Shown one piece after another: positions 9,350-21,860 of a stretch of 64,000 nt of DNA. The position numbers were made by a program, and so were the translations under genes. The stretch spans positions 94,748,293 to 94,812,292 of the forward strand of contig OX375883.1 of NCBI GenBank assembly GCA_947359465.1, read 5' to 3'. The DNA is from Metellina segmentata (lineage: Eukaryota > Arthropoda > Arachnida > Araneae > Tetragnathidae). The notes under the pieces are model-generated. The model was given only the letters and a program-made list of their open reading frames with translations, had not been told where the DNA came from and searched no databases. The number at the start of each line of letters is the position of its first letter. Position 1 is the first letter of the stretch.

Positions 9350-12300
9350 GTATTCCCATAGAAATTAACGTGCTGCCGAGCGAAATGGGAGGGGTCTTTG
9401 TAATTTCAAAGCTCCCAATCCAAGTTCTCAGGCGATGTAATTTCTATGGGAATGAAAAGGTATTTGACTGAGATGTGGTGAGAGTGTTTTGTGTGAAGTA
9501 TTCCCATAGAAATTAACGTGCTGCCGAGCGAAATGGGAGGGGTCTTTGTAATTTCAAAGCTCCCAATCCAAGTTCACAGGCGATGTAATTTCTATGGGAA
9601 TGAAAAGGTATTTGACTGAGATGTGGTGAGAGTGTTTTGTGTGAAGTATTCCCATAGAAATTAACGTGCTGCCGAGCGAAATGTGAGGGGTCTTTGTAAT
9701 TTCAAAGCTCCCAATCCAAGTTCTCAGGCGATGTAATTTCTAAGGGAATGAAAAGGTATTTGACTGAGATGTGGTGAGAGTGTTTTGTGTGAAGTATTCC
9801 CATAGAAATTAACGTGCTGCCGAGCGAAATGGGAGGGGTCTTTGTAATTTTAAAGCTCCCAATCCAAGTTCTCAGGCGATGTAATTTCTATGGGAATGAA
9901 AAGGTATTTGACTGAGATGTGGTGAGAGTGTTTTGTGTGAAGTATTCCCATAGAAATTAACGTGCTGCCGAGCGAAATGTGAGGGGTCTTTGTAATTTCA
10001 AAGCTCACAATCCAAGTTCTCAGGCGATGTAATTTCTAAGGGAATGAAAAGGTATTTGACTGAGATGTGGGGAGAGTGTTTTGTGCGAAGTATTCCCATA
10101 GAAATTAACGTGCTGCCGAGCGAAATGGGAGGGGTCTTTGTAATTTCTAAGCTCCCAATCCAAGTTCTCAGGCGATGTAATTTCTAAGGGAATGAAAAGG
10201 TATTTGACTGAGTAGTGGGGAGAGTGTTTTGTGTGAAGTATTCCCATAGAAATTAACGTGTTGCCGAGCGAAATGATAGGGGTCTTTGTAATTTCAAAGA
10301 TCCCAATCCAAGTTCTCAGGCGATGTAATTTCTATGGGAATGAAAAGGTATTTGACTGAGATGTAGGGAGAGTGTTTTTTGTGAAGTATTCCCATAGAAA
10401 TTAACGTGCTGCCGAGCGAAATGGGAGGGGTCTTTGTAATTTCAAAGCTCCCAATCCAAGTTCTCAGGCGATGTAATTTCTAAGGGAATGAAAAGGTATT
10501 TGACTGAGATGTGGGGAGAGTGTTTTGTGTGAAGTATTCCCATAGAAATTAACGTGCTGCCGAGCGAAATGGGAGGGGTCTTTGTAATTTCAAAGCTCCC
10601 AATCCAAGTTCTCAGGCGATGTAATTTCTAAGGGTATGAAAAGGTATTTGACTGAGATGTGGGGGGAGTGTTTTGTGTGAAGTATTCCCATAGAAATTAA
10701 CGTGCTGCCGAGCGAAATGTGAGGGGTCTTTGTAATTTCAAAGCTCCCAATCCAAGTTCTCAGGCGATGTAATTTCTATGGGAATGAAAAGGTATTTGAC
10801 TGAGATGTGGGGAGAGTGTTTTGTGTGAAGTATTCCCATAGAAATTAACGTGCTGCCGAGCGAAATGGGAGGGGTCTTTGTAATTTCAAAGCTCCCAATC
10901 CAAGTTCTCAGGCGATGTAATTTCTAAGGGAATGAAAAGGTATTTGACTGAGATGTGGGGAGAGTGTTTTGTGTGAAGTATTCCCATAGAAATTAACGTG
11001 CTGCCGAGCGAAATGGGAGGGGTCTTTGTAATTTCAAAGCTCCCAATCCAAGTTCTCAGGCGATGTAATTTCTATGGGAATGAAAAGGTATTTGACTGAG
11101 ATGTGGGGAGAGTGTTTTGTGTGAAGTATTCCCATAGAAATTAACGTGCTGCCGAGCGAAATGGGAGGGGACTTTGTAATTTCAAAGCTCCCAATCCAAG
11201 TTCTCAGGCGATGTAATTTCTAAGGGAATGAAAATTATTTGACTGAGATGTGGGGAGAGTGTTTTGTGTGAAGTATTCCCATAGAAATTAACGTGCTGCC
11301 GAGCGAAATGGGAGGGGTCTTTGTTATTTCAAAGCTCCCAATCCAAGTTCAAAGGCGATGTAATTTCTATGGGAATGAAAAGGTATTTGACTGAGATGTG
11401 GGGAGAGTGTTTTGTGTGAAGTATTCCCATAGAAATTAACGTGCTGCCGAGCGAAATGTGAGGGGTCTTTGTAATTTCAAAGCTCCCAATCCAAGTTCTC
11501 AGGCGATGTAATTTCTAAGGGAATGAAAAGGTATTTGACTGAGATGTGGTGAGAGTGTTTTGTGTGAAGTATTCCCATAGAAATTAACGTGCTGCCGAGC
11601 GAAATGGGAGGGGTCTTTGTAATTTTAAAGCTCCCAATCCAAGTTCTCAGGCGATGTAATTTCTATGGGAATGAAAAGGTATTTGACTGAGATGTGGTGA
11701 GAGTGTTTTGTGTGAAGTATTCCCATAGAAATTAACGTGCTGCCGAGCGAAATGTGAGGGGTCTTTGTAATTTCAAAGCTCCCAATCCAAGTTCTCAGGC
11801 GATGTAATTTCTAAGGGAATGAAAAGGTATTTGACTGAGATGTGGGGAGAGTGTTTTGTGTGAAGTATTCCCATAGAAATTAACGTGCTGCCGAGCGAAA
11901 TGGGAGGGGTCTTTGTAATTTCAAAGCTCCCAATCCAAGTTCTCAGGCGATGTAATTTCTATGGGAATGAAAAGGTATTTGACTGAGATGTGGGGAGAGT
12001 GTTTTGTGTGAAGTATTCCCATAGAAATTAACGTGCTGCCGAGCGAAATGGGAGGGGACTTTGTAATTTCAAAGCTCCCAATCCAAGTTCTCAGGCGATG
12101 TAATTTCTAAGGGAATGAAAATTATTTGACTGAGATGTGGGGAGAGTGTTTTGTGTGAAGTATTCCCATAGAAATTAACGTGCTGCCGAGCGAAATGGGA
12201 GGGGTCTTTGTTATTTCAAAGCTCCCAATCCAAGTTCAAAGGCGATGTAATTTCTATGGGAATGAAAAGGTATTTGACTGAGATGTGGGGAGAGTGTTTT

Positions 12301-15300
12301 GTGTGAAGTATTCCCATAGAAATTAACGTGCTGCCGAGCGAAATGTGAGGGGTCTTTGTAATTTCAAAGCTCCCAATCCAAGTTCTCAGGCGATGTAATT
12401 TCTAAGGGAATGAAAAGGTATTTGACTGAGATGTGGGGTGAGTGTTTTTTGTGAAGTATTCCCATAGAAATTAACGTGCTGCCGAGCGAAATGGGAGGGG
12501 TCTTTGTAATTTCAAAGCTCCCAATCCAAGTTCTCAGGCGATGTAATTTCTATGGGAATGAAAAGGTATTTGACTGAGATGTGGTGAGAGTGTTTTGTGT
12601 GAAGTATTCCCATAGAAATTAACGTGCTGCCGAGCGAAATGGGAGGGGTCTTTGTAATTTTAAAGCTCCCAATCCAAGTTCTCAGGCGATGTAATTTCTA
12701 TGGGAATGAAAAGGTATTTGACTGAGATGTGGTGAGAGTGTTTTGTGTGAAGTACTCCCATAGAAATTAACGTGCTGCCGAGCGAAATGTGAGGGGTCTT
12801 TGTAATTTCAAAGCTCCCAATCCAAGTTCTCAGGCGATGTAATTTCTAAGGGAATGAAAAGGTATTTGACTGAGATGTGGGGAGAGTGTTTTGTGTGAAG
12901 TATTCCCATAGAAATTAACGTGCTGCCGAGCGAAATGGGAGGGGTCTTTGTAATTTCAAAGCTCCCAATCCAAGTTCTCAGGCGATGTAATTTCTATGGG
13001 AATGAAAAGGTATTTGACTGAGATGTGGGGAGAGTGTTTTGTGTGAAGTATTCCCATAGAAATTAACGTGCTGCCGAGCGAAATGGGAGGGGACTTTGTA
13101 ATTTCAAAGCTCCCAATCCAAGTTCTCAGGCGATGTAATTTCTAAGGGAATGAAAATTATTTGACTGAGATGTGGGGAGAGTGTTTTGTGTGAAGTATTC
13201 CCATAGAAATTAACGTGCTGCCGAGCGAAATGGGAGGGGTCTTTGTTATTTCAAAGCTCCCAATCCAAGTTCAAAGGCGATGTAATTTCTATGGGAATGA
13301 AAAGGTATTTGACTGAGATGTGGGGAGAGTGTTTTGTGTGAAGTATTCCCATAGAAATTAACGTGCTGCCGAGCGAAATGTGAGGGGTCTTTGTAATTTC
13401 AAAGCTCCCAATCCAAGTTCTCAGGCGATGTAATTTCTAAGGGAATGAAAAGGTATTTGACTGAGATGTGGGGTGAGTGTTTTGTGTGAAGTATTCCCAT
13501 AGAAATTAACGTGCTGCCGAGCGAAATGGGAGGGGTCTTTGTAATTTCAAAGCTCCCAATCCAAGTTCTCAGGCGATGTAATTTCTATGGGAATGAAAAG
13601 GTATTTGACTGAGATGTGGTGAGAGTGTTTTGTGTGAAGTATTCCCATAGAAATTAACGTGCTGCCGAGCGAAATGGGAGGGGTCTTTGTAATTTCAAAG
13701 CTCCCAATCCAAGTTCACAGGCGATGTAATTTCTATGGGAATGAAAAGGTATTTGACTGAGATGTGGTGAGAGTGTTTTGTGTGAAGTATTCCCATAGAA
13801 ATTAACGTGCTGCCGAGCGAAATGTGAGGGGTCTTTGTAATTTCAAAGCTCCCAATCCAAGTTCTCAGGCGATGTAATTTCTAAGGGAATGAAAAGGTAT
13901 TTGACTGAGATGTGGTGAGAGTGTTTTGTGTGAAGTATTCCCATAGAAATTAACGTGCTGCCGAGCGAAATGGGAGGGGTCTTTGTAATTTTAAAGCTCC
14001 CAATCCAAGTTCTCAGGCGATGTAATTTCTATGGGAATGAAAAGGTATTTGACTGAGATGTGGTGAGAGTGTTTTGTGTGAAGTATTCCCATAGAAATTA
14101 ACGTGCTGCCGAGCGAAATGTGAGGGGTCTTTGTAATTTCAAAGCTCCCAATCCAAGTTCTCAGGCGATGTAATTTCTAAGGGAATGAAAAGGTATTTGA
14201 CTGAGATGTGGGGAGAGTGTTTTGTGTGAAGTATTCCCATAGAAATTAACGTGCTGCCGAGCGAAATGGGAGGGGTCTTTGTAATTTCTAAGCTCCCAAT
14301 CCAAGTTCTCAGGCGATGTAATTTCTAAGGGAATGAAAAGGTATTTGACTGAGTAGTGGGGAGAGTGTTTTGTGTGAAGTATTCCCATAGAAATTAACGT
14401 GTTGCCGAGCGAAATGGGAGGGGTCTTTGTAATTTCAAAGATCCCAATCCAAGTTCTCAGGCGATGTAATTTCTATGGGAATGAAAAGGTATTTGACTGA
14501 GATGTAGGGAGAGTGTTTTTTGTGAAGTATACCCATAGAAATTAACGTGCTGCCGAGCGAAATGGGAGGGGTCTTTGTAATTTCAAAGCTCCCAATCCAA
14601 GTTCTCAGGCGATGTAATTTCTAAGGGAATGAAAAGGTATTTGACTGAGATGTGGGGAGAGTGTTTTGTGTGAAGTATTCCCATAGAAATTAACGTGCTG
14701 CCGAGCGAAATGGGAGGGGTCTTTGTAATTTCAAAGCTCCCAATCCAAGTTCTCAGGCGATGTAATTTCTAAGGGTATGAAAAGGTATTTGACTGAGATG
14801 TGGGGGGAGTGTTTTGTGTGAAGTATTCCCATAGAAATTAACGTGCTGCCGAGCGAAATGTGAGGGGTCTTTGTAATTTCAAAGCTCCCAATCCAAGTTC
14901 TCAGGCGATGTAATTTCTATGGGAATGAAAAGGTATTTGACTGAGATGTGGGGAGAGTGTTTTGTGTGAAGTATTCCCATAGAAATTAACGTGCTGCCGA
15001 GCGAAATGGGAGGGGTCTTTGTAATTTCAAAGCTCCCAATCCAAGTTCTCAGGCGATGTAATTTCTAAGGGAATGAAAAGGTATTTGACTGAGATGTGGG
15101 GAGAGTGTTTTGTGTGAAGTATTCCCATAGAAATTAACGTGCTGCCGAGCGAAATGGGAGGGGTCTTTGTAATTTCAAAGCTCCCAATCCAAGTTCTCAG
15201 GCGATGTAATTTCTATGGGAATGAAAAGGTATTTGACTGAGATGTGGGGAGAGTGTTTTGTGTGAAGTATTCCCATAGAAATTAACGTGCTGCCGAGCGA

Positions 15301-16560
15301 AATGGGAGGGGACTTTGTAATTTCAAAGCTCCCAATCCAAGTTCTCAGGCGATGTAATTTCTAAGGGAATGAAAATTATTTGACTGAGATGTGGGGAGAG
15401 TGTTTTGTGTGAAGTATTCCCATAGAAATTAACGTGCTGCCGAGCGAAATGGGAGGGGTCTTTGTTATTTCAAAGCTCCCAATCCAAGTTCAAAGGCGAT
15501 GTAATTTCTATGGGAATGAAAAGGTATTTGACTGAGATGTGGGGAGAGTGTTTTGTGTGAAGTATTCCCATAGAAATTAACGTGCTGCCGAGCGAAATGT
15601 GAGGGGTCTTTGTAATTTCAAAGCTCCCAATCCAAGTTCTCAGGCGATGTAATTTCTAAGGGAATGAAAAGGTATTTGACTGAGATGTGGTGAGAGTGTT
15701 TTGTGTGAAGTATTCCCATAGAAATTAACGTGCTGCCGAGCGAAATGGGAGGGGTCTTTGTAATTTTAAAGCTCCCAATCCAAGTTCTCAGGCGATGTAA
15801 TTTCTATGGGAATGAAAAGGTATTTGACTGAGATGTGGTGAGAGTGTTTTGTGTGAAGTATTCCCATAGAAATTAACGTGCTGCCGAGCGAAATGTGAGG
15901 GGTCTTTGTAATTTCAAAGCTCCCAATCCAAGTTCTCAGGCGATGTAATTTCTAAGGGAATGAAAAGGTATTTGACTGAGATGTGGGGAGAGTGTTTTGT
16001 GTGAAGTATTCCCATAGAAATTAACGTGCTGCCGAGCGAAATGGGAGGGGTCTTTGTAATTTCAAAGCTCCCAATCCAAGTTCTCAGGCGATGTAATTTC
16101 TATGGGAATGAAAAGGTATTTGACTGAGATGTGGGGAGAGTGTTTTGTGTGAAGTATTCCCATAGAAATTAACGTGCTGCCGAGCGAAATGGGAGGGGAC
16201 TTTGTAATTTCAAAGCTCCCAATCCAAGTTCTCAGGCGATGTAATTTCTAAGGGAATGAAAATTATTTGACTGAGATGTGGGGAGAGTGTTTTGTGTGAA
16301 GTATTCCCATAGAAATTAACGTGCTGCCGAGCGAAATGGGAGGGGTCTTTGTTATTTCAAAGCTCCCAATCCAAGTTCAAAGGCGATGTAATTTCTATGG
16401 GAATGAAAAGGTATTTGACTGAGATGTGGGGAGAGTGTTTTGTGTGAAGTATTCCCATAGAAATTAACGTGCTGCCGAGCGAAATGTGAGGGGTCTTTGT
16501 AATTTCAAAGCTCCCAATCCAAGTTCTCAGGCGATGTAATTTCTAAGGGAATGAAAAGGT
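9350..16560. repeat. 28-monomer step: 9350-12420 copied at 13490-16560
   Basis: The marker GATC at 10299 recurs at 14440, 4,141 bp later (28 monomers minus 3 bp), and variants match in order for about 3.07 kb. Smaller steps are nested inside: tttgttattt/ttcaaagg monomers with caaagg at 11350, 12236 and 13272, spaced 886 and 1,036 bp (6 and 7 monomers). Private differences include aatgatagg near 10275 and gtatacccatag near 14530. Confidence 0.75.
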
Positions 16561-19500
16561 ATTTGACTGAGATATGGTGAGAGTGTTTTGTGTGAAGTAT
16601 TCCCATAGAAATTAACGTGCTGCCGAGCGAAATGGGAGGGGTCTTTGTAATTTTAAAGCTCCCAATCCAAGTTCTCAGGCGATGTAATTTCTATGGGAAT
16701 GAAAAGGTATTTGACTGAGATGTGGTGAGAGTGTTTTGTGTGAAGTATTCCCATAGAAATTAACGTGCTGCCGAGCGAAATGTGAGGGGTCTTTGTAATT
16801 TCAAAGCTCCCAATCCAAGTTCTCAGGCGATGTAATTTCTAAGGGAATGAAAAGGTATTTGACTGAGATGTGGGGAGAGTGTTTTGTGTGAAGTATTCCC
16901 ATAGAAATTAACGTGCTGCCGAGCGAAATGGGAGGGGTCTTTGTAATTTCTAAGCTCCCAATCCAAGTTCTCAGGCGATGTAATTTCTAAGGGAATGAAA
17001 AGGTATTTGACTGAGTAGTGGGGAGAGTGTTTTGTGTGAAGTATTCCCATAGAAATTAACGTGTTGCCGAGCGAAATGGGAGGGGTCTTTGTAATTTCAA
17101 AGATCCCAATCCAAGTTCTCAGGCGATGTAATTTCTATGGGAATGAAAAGGTATTTGACTGAGATGTAGGGAGAGTGTTTTTTTTGAAGTATTCCCATAG
17201 AAATTAACGTGCTGCCGAGCGAAATGGGAGGGGTCTTTGTAATTTCAAAGCTCCCAATCCAAGTTCTCAGGCGATGTAATTTCTAAGGGAATGAAAAGGT
17301 ATTTGACTGAGATGTGGGGAGAGTGTTTTGTGTGAAGTATTCCCATAGAAATTAACGTGCTGCCGAGCGAAATGGGAGGGGTCTTTGTAATTTCAAAGCT
17401 CCCAATCCAAGTTCTCAGGCGATGTAATTTCTAAGGGTATGAAAAGGTATTTGACTGAGATGTGGGGGGAGTGTTTTGTGTGAAGTATTCCCATAGAAAA
17501 TAACGTGCTGCCGAGCGAAATGTGAGGGGTCTTTGTAATTTCAAAGCTCCCAATCCAAGTTCTCAGGCGATGTAATTTCTATGGGAATGAAAAGGTATTT
17601 GACTGAGATGTGGGGAGAGTGTTTTGTGTGAAGTATTCCCATAGAAATTAACGTGCTGCCGAGCGAAATGGGAGGGGTCTTTGTAATTTCAAAGCTCCCA
17701 ATCCAAGTTCTCAGGCGATGTAATTTCTAAGGGAATGAAAAGGTATTTGACTGAGATGTGGGGAGAGTGTTTTGTGTGAAGTATTCCCATAGAAATTAAC
17801 GTGCTGCCGAGCGAAATGGGAGGGGTCTTTGTAATTTCAAAGCTCCCAATCCAAGTTCTCAGGCGATGTAATTTCTATGGGAATGAAAAGGTATTTGACT
17901 GAGATGTGGGGAGAGTGTTTTGTGTGAAGTATTCCCATAGAAATTAACGTGCTGCCGAGCGAAATGGGAGGGGACTTTGTAATTTCAAAGCTCCCAATCC
18001 AAGTTCTCAGGCGATGTAATTTCTAAGGGAATGAAAATTATTTGACTGAGATGTGGGGAGAGTGTTTTGTGTGAAGTATTCCCATAGAAATTAACGTGCT
18101 GCCGAGCGAAATGGGAGGGGTCTTTGTAATTTCAAAGCTCCCAATCCAAGTTCTCAGGCGATGTAATTTCTAAGGGAATGAAAATTATTTGACTGAGATG
18201 TGGGGAGAGTGTTTTGCGTGAAGTATTCCCATAGAAATTAACGTGCTGCCGAGCGAAATGGGAGGGGTCTTTGTTATTTCAAAGCTCCCAATCCAAGTTC
18301 AAAGGAGATGTAATTTCTATGGGAATGAAAAGGTATTTGACTGAGATGTGGGGAGAGTGTTTTGTGTGAAGTATTCCCATAGAAATTAACGTGCTGCCGA
18401 GCGAAATGGGAGGGGTCTTTGTAATTTCAAAGCTCCCAATCCAAGTTCTCAGGCGATGTAATTTCTAAGGGAATGAAAAGGTATTTGACTGAGATGTGGT
18501 GAGAGTGTTTTGTGTGAAGTATTCCCATAGAAATTAACGTGCTGCCGAGCGAAATGGGAGGGGTCTTTGTAATTTCAAAGCTCCCAATCCAAGTTCACAG
18601 GCGATGTAATTTCTATGGGAATGAAAAGGTATTTGACTGAGATGTGGTGAGAGTGTTTTGTGTGAAGTATTCCCATAGAAATTAACGTGCTGCCGAGCGA
18701 AATGTGAGGGGTCTTTGTAATTTCAAAGCTCCCAATCCAAGTTCTCAGGCGATGTAATTTCTAAGGGAATGAAAAGGTATTTGACTGAGATGTGGTGAGA
18801 GTGTTTTGTGTGAAGTATTCCCATAGAAATTAACGTGCTGCCGAGCGAAATGGGAGGGGGCTTTGTAATTTCAAAGCTCCTAATCCAAGTTCTCAGGCGA
18901 TGTAATTTCTATGGGAATGAAAAGGTATTTGACTGAGATGTGGTGAGAGTGTTTTGTGTGAAGTATTCCCATAGAAATTAACGTGCTGCCGAGAGAAATG
19001 TGAGGGGTCTTTGTAATTTCAAAGCTCCCAATCCAAGTTCTCAGGCGATGTAATTTCTAAGGGAATGAAAAGGTATTTGACTGAGATGTGGTGAGAGTGT
19101 TTTGTGTGAAGTATTCCCATAGAAATTAACGTGCTGCCGAGCGAAATGGGAGGGGTCTTTGTAATTTCAAAGCTCCCAATCCAAGTTCACAGGCGATGTA
19201 ATTTCTATGGGAATGAAAAGGTATTTGACTGAGATGTGGTGAGAGTGTTTTGTGTGAAGTATTCCCATAGAAATTAACGTGCTGCCGAGCGAAATGTGAG
19301 GGGTCTTTGTAATTTCAAAGCTCCCAATCCAAGTTCTCAGGCGATGTAATTTCTAAGGGAATGAAAAGGTATTTGACTGAGATGTGGTGAGAGTGTTTTG
19401 TGTGAAGTATTCCCATAGAAATTAACGTGCTGCCGAGCGAAATGGGAGGGGTCTTTGTAATTTTAAAGCTCCCAATCCAAGTTCTCAGGCGATGTAATTT

Positions 19501-21860
19501 CTATGGGAATGAAAAGGTATTTGACTGAGATGTGGTGAGAGTGTTTTGTGTGAAGTATTCCCATAGAAATTAACGTGCTGCCGAGCGAAATGTGAGGGGT
19601 CTTTGTAATTTCAAAGCTCCCAATCCAAGTTCTCAGGCGATGTAATTTCTAAGGGAATGAAAAGGTATTTGACTGAGATGTGGGGAGAGTGTTTTGTGTG
19701 AAGTATTCCCATAGAAATTAACGTGCTGCCGAGCGAAATGGGAGGGGTCTTTGTAATTTCTAAGCTCCCAATCCAAGTTCTCAGGCGATGTAATTTCTAA
19801 GGGAATGTAAAGGTATTTGACTGAGTAGTGGGGAGAGTGTTTTGTGTGAAGTATTCCCATAGAAATTAACGTGTTGCCGAGCGAAATGGGAGGGGTCTTT
19901 GTAATTTCAAAGATCCCAATCCAAGTTCTCAGGCGATGTAATTTCTATGGGAATGAAAAGGTATTTGACTGAGATGTAGGGAGAGTGTTTTTTTTTAAGT
20001 ATTCCCATAGAAATTAACGTGCTGCCGAGCGAAATGGGAGGGGTCTTTGTAATTTCAAAGCTCCCAATCCAAGTTCTCAGGCGATGTAATTTCTAAGGGA
20101 ATGAAAAGGTATTTGACTGAGATGTGGGGAGAGTGTTTTGTGTGAAGTATTCCCATAGAAATTAACGTGCTGCCGAGCGAAATGGGAGGGGTCTTTGTAA
20201 TTTCAAAGCTCCCAATCCAAGTTCTCAGGCGATGTAATTTCTAAGGGTATGAAAAGGTATTTGACTGAGATGTGGGGGGAGTGTTTTGTGTGAAGTATTC
20301 CCATAGAAATTAACGTGCTGCCGAGCGAAATGTGAGGGGTCTTTGTAATTTCAAAGCTCCCAATCCAAGTTCTCAGGCGATGTAATTTCTATGGGAATGA
20401 AAAGGTATTTGACTGAGATGTGGGGAGAGTGTTTTGTGTGAAGTATTCCCATAGAAATTAACGTGCTGCCGAGCGAAATGGGAGGGGTCTTTGTAATTTC
20501 AAAGCTCCCAATCCAAGTTCTCAGGCGATGTAATTTCTAAGGGAATGAAAAGGTATTTGACTGAGATGTGGGGAGAGTGTTTTGTGTGAAGTATTCCCAT
20601 AGAAATTAACGTGCTGCCGAGCGAAATGGGAGGGGTCTTTGTAATTTCAAAGCTCCCAATCCAAGTTCTCAGGCGATGTAATTTCTATGGGAATGAAAAG
20701 GTATTTGACTGAGATGTGGGGAGAGTGTTTTGTGTGAAGTATTCCCATAGAAATTAACGTGCTGCCGAGCGAAATGGGAGGGGACTTTGTAATTTCAAAG
20801 CTCCCAATCCAAGTTCTCAGGCGATGTAATTTCTAAGGGAATGAAAATTATTTGACTGAGATGTGGGGAGAGTGTTTTGTGTGAAGTATTCCCATAGAAA
20901 TTAACGTGCTGCCGAGCGAAATGGGAGGGGTCTTTGTAATTTCAAAGCTCCCAATCCAAGTTCTCAGGCGATGTAATTTCTAAGGGAATGAAAATTATTT
21001 GACTGAGATGTGGGGAGAGTGTTTTGCGTGAAGTATTCCCATAGAAATTAACGTGCTGCCGAGCGAAATGGGAGGGGTCTTTGTTATTTCAAAGCTCCCA
21101 ATCCAAGTTCAAAGGAGATGTAATTTCTATGGGAATGAAAAGGTATTTGACTGAGATGTGGGGAGAGTGTTTTGTGTGAAGTATTCCCATAGAAATTAAC
21201 GTGCTGCCGAGCGAAATGGGAGGGGTCTTTGTAATTTCAAAGCTCCCAATCCAAGTTCTCAGGCGATGTAATTTCTAAGGGAATGAAAAGGTATTTGACT
21301 GAGATGTGGTGAGAGTGTTTTGTGTGAAGTATTCCCATAGAAATTAACGTGCTGCCGAGCGAAATGGGAGGGGTCTTTGTAATTTCAAAGCTCCCAATCC
21401 AAGTTCACAGGCGATGTAATTTCTATGGGAATGAAAAGGTATTTGACTGAGATGTGGTGAGAGTGTTTTGTGTGAAGTATTCCCATAGAAATTAACGTGC
21501 TGCCGAGCGAAATGTGAGGGGTCTTTGTAATTTCAAAGCTCCCAATCCAAGTTCTCAGGCGATGTAATTTCTAAGGGAATGAAAAGGTATTTGACTGAGA
21601 TGTGGTGAGAGTGTTTTGTGTGAAGTATTCCCATAGAAATTAACGTGCTGCCGAGCGAAATGGGAGGGGGCTTTGTAATTTCAAAGCTCCCAATCCAAGT
21701 TCTCAGGCGATGTAATTTCTATGGGAATGAAAAGGTATTTGACTGAGATGTGGTGAGAGTGTTTTGTGTGAAGTATTCCCATAGAAATTAACGTGCTGCC
21801 GAGAGAAATGTGAGGGGTCTTTGTAATTTCAAAGCTCCCAATCCAAGTTCTCAGGCGATG
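16440..21860. repeat. 19-monomer HOR, 2,810-bp step
   Basis: gttttgcgtg lies at 18211 and 21021, and the marker GATC at 17102 and 19912; both pairs are 2,810 bp apart (19 monomers minus 2 bp). The ttcaaaggag and gccgagagaaatg variants also recur in step. Copies match from about 16,440-19,050 to 19,250-21,860. Differences include gatatggtg near 16573 (gatgtggtg in the second copy), gctcctaatcc near 18890 and gaatgtaaagg near 19807. Confidence 0.8.

Larger units (their letters stand above)
1..9400. repeat. Domain A: monomers with 8-mer HORs
   Basis: About 63 monomers. The diagnostic combination is gacggagtagtgg with cccataaaaatt and gtgttgcc, followed by gggggtcttt; it starts near 1628, 2221, 3405, 6657 and 7841. 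Also typical are tttgttattt with ttcaaagg, gttttgagtg, and cctaagggtatg. The cggag marker steps by 593, 1184, 3252 and 1184 bp, showing an 8-monomer unit inside larger duplications. The right boundary, where ttcacagg and gtggtgag copies take over, is gradual near 9.4 kb. Confidence 0.8.

Noticed and set aside
10020..10247. 75-codon minus-strand open reading frame, repeated at 258, 14161, 16823, 19633, 30282, 39457, 42121, 45227, 50698, 52472 and 53213 (left ends)
   Set aside because: It is a by-product of the satellite. It appears only where aatttcaaag becomes aatttctaag, which changes an in-frame TGA to AGA on the minus strand. It spans about one and a half monomers, has no recognisable domain, and no coding context surrounds it.
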